Source of the DNA: Leptospira sp. WS92.C1
GTDB lineage: Bacteria > Spirochaetota > Leptospiria > Leptospirales > Leptospiraceae
Assembly (NCBI RefSeq): GCF_040833975.1
Contig: NZ_CP162130.1
Span: 1,698,001 to 1,762,000, forward strand
Length of the DNA: 64,000 nucleotides
Reading direction: 5' to 3'
The translations under genes were made by a program, and so were the position numbers. Below are positions 28,800 through 39,566 of this stretch, piece by piece (position 1 is the stretch's first letter; every line of letters begins with the position of its first letter). Below the pieces are notes generated by a model. It saw only the letters and a list, made by a program, of their open reading frames with translations. It ran no database searches and had not been told where the DNA came from.

Positions 28800-29559
28800 T
28801 GTTTGTTTTTTGTTCGTTTTCAAAATTCTCAAAGATTGTTTTTTGAAAATGAAGTTTTTATAGCCACAATGCCACAGTGCATTAAAATTTTATAAATTTT
28901 TAATGCACTTGAAGTGGTGTTGTCGACTCTATCAAATTCGTTCTTTTCTATTTGGTTAAATATCGAACCAAACGTATCTTTTTGATTTTCTAAATTCTTT
29001 TAAACTGTAGTTGATGAAAATCGAATGTAGATTGGCAAAAAGAATTTGATGATTTTTCAACAACCAGACTTTCTCCGCCTCTGTATTGTCCAAATTGCGA
29101 AGACAAACTACTGAGTCAGGAGTTGAAAAACTACAGAACCTTGTTCTTTGGGTTTCAGCATTCATGCTCTCTTTCTCTTCAAGAAAAGAGGGAAATCGAG
29201 ACGTTGTTTCTAAAATACAGTATAAACTTTTTGACTTATTATCAAGAAGCCGAAGCCCCGCACTAGCAGGATAACCATCGGGATCAGTAACCGATTGTAA
29301 ATCCTAAGAGTTCAAATTTTATAAAGCTTGCGCTTCTGATTTCATATTTTAAAAAAAAATATTGAGATTCGTCGAATTGAATCTTTATAAAGATGGATTA
29401 GTATACAGTATTTTATCTTGTAATTATAAAAGTCCTGAAAGTGAAGAAGAGTATTGCTATCGTTTTTGAACTCTACTTTCCGAATTGAGGAAGAATTATG
29501 AAATTTTATTTGTAACTGTTTGATCAAAATAATGGCGTAGAATTATAGGATATAATTTA
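28800..29559. other. Gene-poor DNA left of the IS5-type element
   Basis: Apart from the inverted repeat at 28877-28908 no supported gene is seen. Short frames on both strands (28956-29165, 29086-29274) lack ribosome sites. The stretch may hold remnants of genes destroyed by mobile-element traffic. Confidence 0.4.
28877..28908. repeat. 11-bp perfect inverted repeat
   Basis: GTGCATTAAAA and TTTTAATGCAC flank a 10-nt AT loop, 77 nt downstream of the small membrane protein gene. It could act as a terminator for that gene, although a clean T-run is missing. Confidence 0.5.
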
Positions 29560-29574
29560 GAGCCTGTCCCAAAA

Positions 29575-30037
29575 CTATCTATTCGTCATTCTAAGTAATA
29601 TAATAGCGCAAGTAAGCTGCATTAATGCAACGTAATTTTCCTCTTTGGATTCCCAACAGGTCTTGATTGCTCTGAAAGCATTTAACCATGCAAAAGTTCT
29701 CTCGACAGTCCATCGAAAAGGTTTAAGTGGGGTAAAGTATTCTGGATTTTTTGAGTTTACCTTGTTCGGGATTCGGTATTGTATGCTTTTTCGATTTAAC
29801 TCGTCTCGGATAGCTCTGCTTGAGTAAGCCTTGTCCAAAGAAAGAATTTTCGGCTTAAGATACTGATTATCCCGTCGGACTTTAAATTTATTTAATGTTG
29901 GGAAGATCAATTTTGAGTCGTGAGTTCCTGCTGGGCCAATGACAAAGGCTACAGGTGCTCCACGCCGATCGATGAGAATATGTCTTTTAATGCCTCTTTT
30001 GCCGCGATCCGTCGGATTTGGACCTGCGAAAGCCCCC
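29575..30037 (-). CDS. IS5-type transposase, C-terminal frame (orfB), made by -1 frameshift
   Basis: The -1 frame supplies FAGPNPTDRGKRGIKRHILI, then the second catalytic Asp region around GPAGTHDSKLIFPTL, and the ILSLDKAYSSRAIR block. It ends with the C-terminal Glu region KPFRWTVERTFAWLNAFRAI and a stop at 29575. It has no ribosome site; an internal ATG at 29910 opens a shorter frame but would lack the first part of the domain. All three DDE residues seem present in the fused product, so the element could be active. Confidence 0.75.
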
Positions 30038-30383
30038 CTTTTGGAGCCCTTGAAAAACTTCCATCGGCTGCCATTCTTTGGGTTCGTATCTTAACGACAC
30101 GTTCGTAAAGTTCAAGTGCTTCTTTTTCTATCTTCTCAAAAACTCCGGCTTCTACCCATTCTTGAAACCTTCTATGTAATGTAGATTTACTCCCAAACAT
30201 CGGAGGAATGTATCTCCATTGAACTCCTGTTCGGACTCGGTAAAATATTGCAGCCATTGCTTTCCGGTCATCCAATCTAGGACGACCTCCTTTACTACCA
30301 TAATTCGTATTCTTTGGAAGTAATCGTTTTAACTTCTTCCAAATCTCTTCGGGAATGTCAAGATGCCCTAACTCTGATTTCAT
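29949..30383 (-). CDS. IS5-type transposase, N-terminal frame (orfA)
   Basis: 144 residues. The N-terminal DUF4096-like domain is clear (IPEEIWKKLKRLLPKN, GGRPRLDDRKAMAAIFYRVR, GVQWRYIPPMFGSKSTLHRR), and the first catalytic Asp is probably in RMAADGSFSRAP. After APKGG the frame loses family character; the true continuation (FAGPNPTDRGKRG) lies in the -1 frame. The shift point is a run of four A and six G on the minus strand near 30029-30038, a good slippery site. Confidence 0.85.
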   Translation of the reverse strand: MKSELGHLDIPEEIWKKLKRLLPKNTNYGSKGGRPRLDDRKAMAAIFYRVRTGVQWRYIPPMFGSKSTLHRRFQEWVEAGVFEKIEKEALELYERVVKIRTQRMAADGSFSRAPKGGLSQVQIRRIAAKEALKDIFSSIGVEHL

Positions 30384-30474
30384 AAGTCATGTATTAAACT
30401 TACAAAGGAAAGTACAAGCAGGTTTTGGGACAGGCTCTAAATATAAAAATACAAGTCTTTTAGTAAGCATCTAA

Positions 30475-31865
<1,391 letters not shown>

Positions 31866-31866
31866 T

Positions 31867-31892
31867 AAAATGCGTACATAAAAACGCATTTT
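31867..31892. terminator. Terminator-like stem at the end of the E2-E1-JAB operon
   Basis: AAAATGCGT and ACGCATTTT form a 9-bp stem with an 8-nt loop, 51 nt beyond the JAB-fusion stop. A- and T-rich edges make it usable in both directions. IS256 copy 1 begins 2 bp away. Confidence 0.65.
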
Positions 31893-31942
31893 CATTCATC
31901 AGGACATATTTCCCTTTTCGATAAAGCATGATTGCTTTCAGT

Positions 31943-34210
31943 TTAACTTGCGGCACTAAACGAAAAAGTAATATCGTCTTCAGCAATGATAATCATTAGA
32001 TGAGGGAGTCCGTCTTCCGCCATAATTTCAGAGAATTTTGTAACCAACATTAGGTCGGTCGGGCTTGGTATAGCATTTGAATTTTGGGGATGGGAATGCC
32101 ATTCACCGATATAACTGACATTATTACTTGTGCGAGTTTTAATTTTTTTTAGATCTTCAGATAGTCCTTCTATTCCACGGATAAAACCTGTGGGAGATGC
32201 TTCGCTATCTTTCGGAGCAGTGAGAATATCAGTAACATAAAGTCTTTTTAATTTTTGATCTATGTATCCGATGATGATTCCTCCTGTTTCACTCGGGAGA
32301 TTCTTTTCTCTTTCCGATTTTAATTTTTCAACGATCCAGTTATCTAATAAGAGAGACCAATCCTTAAAAATCTTAATTATAGGAGTAAAAATTTCTAAGG
32401 ATTTGGTAAATAACTCTCCTGTATGATCGTTCATTTTCCAAATAGAAACTGATGCTTCCGTGTTTTCTGATCGAAGTCTTAATTGTCGAGAAATCAAAGA
32501 AGAATGAAATTCGATCTGTTCAAAGGAAAGGACAAAAGAAATATCGCGGCAACCCGATCCGATAACTAATTCCGAATGTTCTTTTTGTAAAAAATGTTCT
32601 CCCCAATCATCACTGAGCAATCCTCTGTAGTAGATTAATTCTAGATAATCTAACCGGACTTTTCGATAAGAATCTTCCAAGAGAATGACAGATCCATGTC
32701 CAGACGGTGAAAGAAAAATGGAACAACTCCTCGGCAGCTCATCTGCGATTGCTAAATCTCGAATTACATGATTAGTGGCTGTAGCATCAACGATTAAGTT
32801 TCCATCCTTTAAAGTCGGTATAACTTTTTCGATATTATGAGGTGTTATTTTATCGCAAATCGGTAGATGTTTTGAATATCCTGGTGCAAAGTGTTCGTTC
32901 ATTTTATCAGATACAACAAGCGCTTTTGCTTTGCCTATATCTTGTTCGCTTGCGATATGTCGAATAACATTGTGTGCTTTTATTTTATCGTTATCAATTA
33001 TCGTCCAATAACCCCAGGCTCCTTTTGCCCAAAACTGTGATATAGACCCGCCAAGAGAGCCTGCGCCGATAAGGACTCCACGAAAATCTGATTTGGTAGA
33101 ATTAAAATCAGATGTCTTTTGAGCGAATTCTCTTGTAATTGCTTGGACAATTTCGATAGGAATCAGCTCGACAGTCTTCCACTCTTCAGCTTTGCTTGGC
33201 CTCGCAAAGTTCAGAGTTTCTTTATAATAAGGTCCAGCTCCATTCCTAAGTAACGAACCACATAGCATTCCAAGTTTACCAGAAGGGCATTGCAAATAGA
33301 ATGCAAATTGATCTGGTTTAGAACTTAGTCCACCTTCAATATTGATTCTAGGAACTGTTAAAAGTATGATAGTATAGGGTAGATTTGGAGAATCAATTAT
33401 CCCTTTATCTGTAACTATTCTTAAATACTCTTCTTTAAGTTTTTCAATTAAATTAGCTCCTCGTTCCATAAACTGATCATGAAGCTGCCCTAATGTCTCC
33501 GGGAATGAATATACGTTAGTATGTTTTACAGGATCCAACGTAAGACAAAAAAAATTAATAATTTTTGAAGAATCAAATAGATCTCTAAAGTCAGCTTTTA
33601 ACGGAGCTGAAGAATCGTTTGGATTAAAATCCTTTAGATAGAGCGTTTTACTTCGATCATCACACTTTTCGCGATAGTCGGGTGGAAGAATCAACTCAAT
33701 TGGGCTTGAGAAATATAACTGCTCAAGTGGTTGATCTCCTCTATGCAACGTATTATTAGAAGATTTAATCAGCCACCAGGATATTCGTTGTAAAAAAATC
33801 TCCGGTGTGAGTTTTCGTTCTACTTCTTCCCAGGGTTCGAAAAATAAACAAAGAGATCTTGGTAGCCCTGGGATGGCGTGATTTAAATGAAGAACTTTGT
33901 TGGGAAAATCTATTCGTAAAGGATATACATCGAAAGGAACATCATTACCAGCTGTAAACGCAATAGCAAGACGTTCCCGGTTTTTTATTCCAACTTTATT
34001 TCTGCTTTGAATTTCAGAATTGATGCAGTCGACAATTATTATCTCAGTTTCTTTTGGATCATCTTGATGGACGATTCTGCGAATTTCAATGAAACTAAAG
34101 TTTTCCGATTTTTCGATTGCTTGAAATATTCTTCTGGCAAATTCGATATGAAGATCAGTTATTATTGCTTCAGAAACGACGTCTCCAATTGAAAGATATT
34201 TTTCGCTCAT
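31943..34210 (-). CDS. E2-like / E1 (ThiF) / JAB-JAMM triple-fusion protein
   Basis: 755 residues joining three parts of a ubiquitin-like cycle. An E2-like (prokaryotic E2/RWD) domain occupies about 1-170, with HLNHAIPGLPRSLCLFFEPW (candidate catalytic Cys121) and FLQRISWWLIKSSNNTLHRG. The E1/ThiF domain (about 370-610) has VLIGAGSLGG for ATP, acidic WTIIDNDKIKAHNVIRH, and Cys554 in GSGCRDISF as a candidate E1 cysteine. The C-terminal JAB domain (about 630-755) has Glu641 in PSETGG and the JAMM core GEWHSHP...SPTD (His705, His707, Ser716, Asp719), complete for zinc. The start ATG directly follows the MBL gene's TGA, with AGGG upstream, so the two are co-translated. Related fusions serve in CBASS-type and other conjugation systems; a separate ubiquitin-like protein is not visible. 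Confidence 0.88.
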   Translation of the reverse strand: MSEKYLSIGDVVSEAIITDLHIEFARRIFQAIEKSENFSFIEIRRIVHQDDPKETEIIIVDCINSEIQSRNKVGIKNRERLAIAFTAGNDVPFDVYPLRIDFPNKVLHLNHAIPGLPRSLCLFFEPWEEVERKLTPEIFLQRISWWLIKSSNNTLHRGDQPLEQLYFSSPIELILPPDYREKCDDRSKTLYLKDFNPNDSSAPLKADFRDLFDSSKIINFFCLTLDPVKHTNVYSFPETLGQLHDQFMERGANLIEKLKEEYLRIVTDKGIIDSPNLPYTIILLTVPRINIEGGLSSKPDQFAFYLQCPSGKLGMLCGSLLRNGAGPYYKETLNFARPSKAEEWKTVELIPIEIVQAITREFAQKTSDFNSTKSDFRGVLIGAGSLGGSISQFWAKGAWGYWTIIDNDKIKAHNVIRHIASEQDIGKAKALVVSDKMNEHFAPGYSKHLPICDKITPHNIEKVIPTLKDGNLIVDATATNHVIRDLAIADELPRSCSIFLSPSGHGSVILLEDSYRKVRLDYLELIYYRGLLSDDWGEHFLQKEHSELVIGSGCRDISFVLSFEQIEFHSSLISRQLRLRSENTEASVSIWKMNDHTGELFTKSLEIFTPIIKIFKDWSLLLDNWIVEKLKSEREKNLPSETGGIIIGYIDQKLKRLYVTDILTAPKDSEASPTGFIRGIEGLSEDLKKIKTRTSNNVSYIGEWHSHPQNSNAIPSPTDLMLVTKFSEIMAEDGLPHLMIIIAEDDITFSFSAAS

Positions 34211-35344
34211 TCACCCTGCCTTCGCGGTTTCTGAGACAGCTGCAAATTCTGCCGATTTTTTTTCCTTAACTTGAGAGATTCCGGAATCATCTATAGAAAT
34301 GACAATAGGTTTGGGATCAGAAAAATTAGGTTCTTGCATGGTGATCAAAAACTTACAGCCATCAATTTGCTTTAGGTAGTTTTCGTAACAATTTCGAGCT
34401 TGGATATGCGGCGGTTGTTTCGAATTATAAGAACCTTCGATATCTGGAATGGAATCACTAGAACAAATCATAAAAGAATCTGCATTTCCTTTCAATAGAA
34501 GTTCTTTTATTTTTTCTTTTGGAATAGTTTCTTGCTTACCTTTGTCATCGCTAAGTGCTTTGTAACTGCAATGATGAGGGATGTTAAATAAATCCCATTT
34601 CAATCTATCCTCTCTTTTATGAGCTTTCGACTTATTTACGATATCTTCCAAGACTTCCCACTCTGAGTCACCTATAGCAAGATAGTCGAAGGTTTCTTCG
34701 CCAGCTTTAAATCGTACGTTAAAAATTAATGCAGCTTCATTGCGAAATTCTTCATTATCGTCTACGTGCTTAACGAAAGGTGAATGGCAAAAGAATTCTA
34801 CTCCATCTTTCTCTAAAGAAAAGTCCGGTGCTATTTCACCTGCATCCGTAATAAGACTTTTACGATCAGAAACTTTTAATCCATTTTCCTCTAACCATTC
34901 TTTCAGTCGATCGGGTTTAGAAAAAACACGAATTCCTTTTCCTTCTTTTAATCGATAACGTGCTTCCTGGCGCCAAAGAACATATTCTTCGCTTTGTTCG
35001 TCCGTAGATGCAGTTTCGAGAATCATAGCAGCTGGAACCCATAAGGTTTTTATTTTGATTCGTCCATCGCCCTGATATTTTTGGGCATGGAGTAGTTCAA
35101 AGAATTCAGTGCTGTTCGCTATATGGTCCTTATCGCCATGAGTAAATGCCACAACGTCAAATTCTGTCTTATCTGAATCTTTTAGTTCCTGCTTTAAGCG
35201 CTTACTAAGATTAATTTCTGGGCCTTCTCCTTCCTCCGTTTTCTTTAAATGGCGAAAATCGAAAAGGATACGTTTTCCGTTTTCGAGGACAATCTGACTT
35301 GTATCACCGTTTCCAACCGGGTAAAAGATTACTTTATGCGACAT
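34211..35344 (-). CDS. MBL-fold metallohydrolase of ComEC-like type
   Basis: I choose the second Met (35344, MSHKVIFYPV) because GGAGGGG stands 3-9 nt before it; the frame opens 4 codons earlier at 35356. The 377-residue protein starts with the ComEC-like VGNGDTSQIVLENGK and has the metal motif FTHGDKDHI, where H-x-D-x-D-H replaces H-x-H-x-D-H as in many ComEC relatives. The later ligands are Asp in AIGDSEWEV and His in NIPHHCSY. There is no signal peptide, so it is cytoplasmic. Members of this group act as nucleases or other phosphoesterases; the substrate is unknown. The last 25 residues are low-complexity and end in a free glycine (VSETAKAG), which could serve as the substrate of the adjacent E1. 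Confidence 0.85.
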   Translation of the reverse strand: MSHKVIFYPVGNGDTSQIVLENGKRILFDFRHLKKTEEGEGPEINLSKRLKQELKDSDKTEFDVVAFTHGDKDHIANSTEFFELLHAQKYQGDGRIKIKTLWVPAAMILETASTDEQSEEYVLWRQEARYRLKEGKGIRVFSKPDRLKEWLEENGLKVSDRKSLITDAGEIAPDFSLEKDGVEFFCHSPFVKHVDDNEEFRNEAALIFNVRFKAGEETFDYLAIGDSEWEVLEDIVNKSKAHKREDRLKWDLFNIPHHCSYKALSDDKGKQETIPKEKIKELLLKGNADSFMICSSDSIPDIEGSYNSKQPPHIQARNCYENYLKQIDGCKFLITMQEPNFSDPKPIVISIDDSGISQVKEKKSAEFAAVSETAKAG

Positions 35345-35360
35345 AGACCCCTCCATATAT

Positions 35361-35449
35361 GGGTAATTAATTTCCTATAATGGTACAAGATTCGAAATCT
35401 GTCAAGAATTTCTGTTGAAATAATTTCCCAAAATAGTATATATGCACCT
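35361..35449. promoter_or_regulatory. Divergent promoter with paired operator-like repeats
   Basis: Two copies of a motif face each other: GAAATAATTTCCC at 35417-35429 on the plus strand, and GAAATTAATTACCC read on the minus strand at 35374-35361. The first is a perfect GAAAT-A-ATTTC dyad and sits between a plus-strand -35 (TTGAAA, 35415-35420) and -10 (TATATA, 35437-35442). The second overlaps the expected start point of the minus-strand promoter (TTGACA at 35405-35400, -10 CATTAT at 35382-35377). An XRE repressor bound to both would silence both operons. Confidence 0.65.
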
Positions 35450-35875
35450 GTGGACATAAACTCTCTCATAGCAGAAAAAATTAAAGAATTACGAGAATCT
35501 AGCTTCAATGGAGCCGGAATCTCCCAGACGGAGCTTGCAAATAAGTTGAATAAAGCTCCAAATACAATATCTAGATGGGAAACGGGGGAATATAAACCTA
35601 AAATAGAGGACTTGTATGAGCTTTCTAAATTCTTTAAAGTTTCAATTTTAAATTTTTTCCCACCTGAAGCTGATGGCATTGAAGGGAAAAGTGAAATTGA
35701 AGAAGAGAAGAATGAGATCGAACTTTTGTTTCGGAGCAATAAATCATTGGATGACAGAGATTTCGCTGAAATAAAAAATTTTGTAGAATTTCAAATCGCA
35801 AAGAAACAATTGTTAGATGCTTCAAAGAAAAAATCTTCCGGGAGAAAAAGAAAGGATGCAGCAGGATCGCAATGA
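35450..35875 (+). CDS. XRE-family helix-turn-helix regulator
   Basis: 141 residues from a GTG at 35450. The HTH_3 domain covers about residues 6-68: SQTELANKLNKAPNTISRWE, then GEYKPKIEDLYELSKFFKVS. The C-terminal half is charged and helical (EEEKNEIELLFRSNKSL) and ends in a Lys/Arg-rich tail. The -10 box lies only 8 nt before the GTG and there is no ribosome site, so the message may be leaderless. It overlaps the next gene by 20 nt. An XRE plus ImmA pair is a known switch in mobile elements, where ImmA cleaves the repressor on a signal. Confidence 0.9.
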   Translation: MDINSLIAEKIKELRESSFNGAGISQTELANKLNKAPNTISRWETGEYKPKIEDLYELSKFFKVSILNFFPPEADGIEGKSEIEEEKNEIELLFRSNKSLDDRDFAEIKNFVEFQIAKKQLLDASKKKSSGRKRKDAAGSQ

Positions 35876-36485
35876 ATATTATAATAAAGTCAAATTGAAA
35901 GCTGCTGAGATAAGAGAAAAATATAACTTATCTGGTCCGAGGATTCTTCCAAAGCAAATCATAAGCATTCTCAAGAAAGAAGGTGTTAACAAAGTTGAGC
36001 TTTGGAAAGACTTTAAAAGAGTTAGAGGAGCTTATATTATCAATCGCGATGGATCCACTACGGTTGCTATTAATAGCAATCTCCCGCGCGATCCAAAAGC
36101 CTTTACACTCGCACACGAATTAAAACACCATTTAATGGATCGAAACCTGGGACGTATAATTTGTTCCTTAAGCAACGTAGCTGAAGAAATAGAAATTGGA
36201 GCTGAGATTTTTGCGACGGAGTTAATATATCCGCAACAACTTTTTTTAGACCATATGTTACTCATGGGGATTAACAAAGATAACTTTGAACCTCGGCATA
36301 TTGTAGAGTTAAAAAAAGGAAATGATACTACATTGAGCTACCAATCTTTGGCTAAGAGAACTACGTTTTTGAAGATAGCGCCTAAAGGAAGCCTTGATAA
36401 CATTAAATGGAAAAAGCTTGAAGAACAAATCTACGGGATACCGCAATATAAAAAATTCCGGAGTCGTGGAAAACATATAGCTTAA
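35856..36485 (+). CDS. ImmA/IrrE-family metallopeptidase
   Basis: I place the start at the ATG at 35856 (MQQDRNEYYN), which has GGGAGAAAAAGAAAGG before it; an ATG at 35817 would add 13 residues. The 209-residue product carries the zinc motif TLAHELKHHLMD (H-E-x-x-H). A Glu further on (EEIEIGAEIFATELIYPQQL) is the likely third ligand, as in the COG2856 family. Such enzymes cleave XRE-type repressors and so release gene expression. The XRE partner overlaps it by 20 nt. The stop codon is followed at once by the target duplication of IS256 copy 2, which separates it from the membrane protein gene at 37850. Confidence 0.88.
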   Translation: MQQDRNEYYNKVKLKAAEIREKYNLSGPRILPKQIISILKKEGVNKVELWKDFKRVRGAYIINRDGSTTVAINSNLPRDPKAFTLAHELKHHLMDRNLGRIICSLSNVAEEIEIGAEIFATELIYPQQLFLDHMLLMGINKDNFEPRHIVELKKGNDTTLSYQSLAKRTTFLKIAPKGSLDNIKWKKLEEQIYGIPQYKKFRSRGKHIA

Positions 36486-36492
36486 ACTTTCC

Positions 36493-37821
<1,329 letters not shown>

Positions 37822-37849
37822 AACTTTCCTTTAAGTATCGATTTGCATT

Positions 37850-38338
37850 ATGAAAGATCTCTTGGACAAACTATCCTCTTATAATTTATTCAATTATTTA
37901 CTGCCGGGGACTCTTTTCGCTTTTATAGAAAAAGACACATTTGATTTCTTATCCATGAAGGATAATGTTATCGTAGCGGTGTTTTTCTGCTATTTTTTAG
38001 GCTTATTAGCTAGCAGAGTTGGCTCGCTGATAATTGAGCCGATGCTAAAAAAAATAAATTTTATTAAATATTCTAAATATGAAGATTATTTGAACGCTTC
38101 TCGAAAAGATCCCAAAATAGAAATCTTATTAGAAACCAGTAACATGTACCGAACATTTATTGGTCTTTTCGTTTTAATTTCTATTTTTAGATTGTATGGA
38201 TACATAGCGAGGACGTATTATATTTCAAGAGAATACAGCTTCTATATTGGCATTTTTTCGTTGATCATTCTTTTTTTATTTTCGTATAAAAAACAGAATG
38301 GTTTTATTCTGAATCGAATTGAAAATCACAAAGATTAA
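37850..38338 (+). CDS. Four-helix membrane protein, formerly next to immA
   Basis: 162 residues with about four hydrophobic helices (NLFNYLLPGTLFAFI, IVAVFFCYFLGLLASRVGSL, RTFIGLFVLISIFRLYGY, FYIGIFSLIILFLFSY). The entry LLDKLSSYNLFNYLLPGTLF and the ETSNMYRTFIGLFV block recall small membrane proteins I associate with defence islands, but I cannot check this. Removing IS256 copy 2 and one target repeat leaves only about 28 nt between the immA stop and this ATG, on the same strand, so it was probably the last gene of the XRE-ImmA operon. It could be an effector or an immunity protein. Confidence 0.75.
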   Translation: MKDLLDKLSSYNLFNYLLPGTLFAFIEKDTFDFLSMKDNVIVAVFFCYFLGLLASRVGSLIIEPMLKKINFIKYSKYEDYLNASRKDPKIEILLETSNMYRTFIGLFVLISIFRLYGYIARTYYISREYSFYIGIFSLIILFLFSYKKQNGFILNRIENHKD

Positions 38339-38473
38339 CTTTGTGCATATGTGAATTGTTCTTATTTAGAGTTTTTCTATTCAATAAATTAAGCATTCGC
38401 GCTGTTTCACAAAAAAACTTCGACTTTTCTCCATAAATAGAATCTTTCGCTCTTAGACAGTTAGGAGGGAAAA

Positions 38474-39136
38474 ATGTCCGCATTAAATAAGGTAGTAGAA
38501 TTAAATAAATACCGGAACAAGTATTCAAGGGATTCTAAATATCCAGTACAGGCCGAAGGTTCATACTTTGGAAAGGGACTTGCCGACGAAACAATGAAGG
38601 AGCTTTCAAAACGCTTCTCAAATCCAAGTAGTGAAATGGAGCATCGTAACCGTTGTCTATTCTTAGTATTATCAACCACTGGAATGAGAGCCAAGGAAGT
38701 TGTGTCTCTTCGATTCAGCAACATTCTGAAGGCTCCATCTGGCGAAACTCTTGTTAGTTATATCAGAAAGGGTGGAAGGTTATCTTACTCAGTCATTTCG
38801 GACAAGGTTTTAGATAGTCTAAAGGCTTATCATAATCTATTTGATTCGAATTCAGATTACTTTTTCCTTTCTTGTCCAGGAAGAAATCGCGCTCCTCGGA
38901 GACCGTTATCCACAAGGGGATTGCAGAAAATTGTCAACTCTTGGAATGTTAAAACATGTGCAGGAAAGCTAATACATGTTCACTCACTACGTCATTCGCT
39001 CGCACAAAAACTAATGGACACAGGAGGAGGACTTGTATGTTCTACAGCGCTTAAGCACGCATCTATGGCCACTACACGCTTTTATATACGCCCATTTGTA
39101 TCTATTGAACATTATTTAGATTGGGATCAAGATTGA
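38474..39136 (+). CDS. Short tyrosine recombinase
   Basis: 220 residues with TTAGGAGGGA just before the ATG. The catalytic set is present: Arg in TTGMRAKEVV, Lys in YIRKGGRLS, His-x-x-Arg in VHSLRHSLAQKL, a further His in ALKHASMATTRFY and the nucleophile Tyr in that block. The N-terminal core-binding domain is reduced to about 50 residues, shorter than in most integrases. It lies between IS256 copies 2 and 3 and could have carried the accessory region or be an IS-independent cassette recombinase; no attachment site was recognised. Confidence 0.82.
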   Translation: MSALNKVVELNKYRNKYSRDSKYPVQAEGSYFGKGLADETMKELSKRFSNPSSEMEHRNRCLFLVLSTTGMRAKEVVSLRFSNILKAPSGETLVSYIRKGGRLSYSVISDKVLDSLKAYHNLFDSNSDYFFLSCPGRNRAPRRPLSTRGLQKIVNSWNVKTCAGKLIHVHSLRHSLAQKLMDTGGGLVCSTALKHASMATTRFYIRPFVSIEHYLDWDQD

Positions 39137-39566
39137 TCGCTTCAAGATACAGTATACCTGTAAAGATGAAATTTCAAAACGAGCATAGATGATAGAGGAG
39201 GGCTGCTCTATGGATCTCATGGATAGGAAATCTTAAAAAGGTTATAGAGGGCGGTTACTCGAAATGTTTTGATAGAAGTAGAGTAGGTTTTATGCAAGAG
39301 CAAATGTCTCAGCAGCTTCCGGACTAACTTAACTGAAATTTTGCTAATCAGTTTCTTGGGGATCATTGAGAAGATAAGTTAAATACTGTTCTTACTCAAG
39401 TATCCCGCCCTCTTTTACTCTCCAAAACCCGTATCAGGTTTCAAGATTGAATGTAGCCCTAAAGATTTTATGGAATCAACCTTACAATTTTCTTGCTGAG
39501 TGAGGAATAAAATATAATCTCAAGTTTTTTCTCGTAATCTTTCCCATAACGGAAAATGAAAGAATT
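39137..39566. other. Intergenic stretch
   Basis: 430 nt between the recombinase and the small hypothetical gene without a supported reading frame; a candidate place for a recombination site. Confidence 0.4.

Larger units (their letters stand above)
29560..30437 (-). mobile_element. IS5-superfamily (IS427-like) insertion sequence
   Basis: An 878-bp element bounded by perfect inverted repeats: GAGCCTGTCCCAAAAC at 29560-29575 and its complement at 30422-30437. The complementarity extends 3 bp outward as TTA/TAA, so the exact edge and a TA or TNA target duplication cannot be told apart. It encodes two overlapping minus-strand frames joined by a -1 shift. Length, ends and layout fit the IS427 group. 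Confidence 0.85.

Noticed and set aside
31943..36485. Classification of the island as CBASS
   Set aside because: No CD-NTase gene and no typical cyclic-nucleotide effector are visible; only the conjugation part is shared.
35450..36485. XRE/ImmA pair as a toxin-antitoxin system
   Set aside because: The second gene has an ImmA-type HExxH motif and not a RES or other toxin fold; the repressor/peptidase switch fits better.
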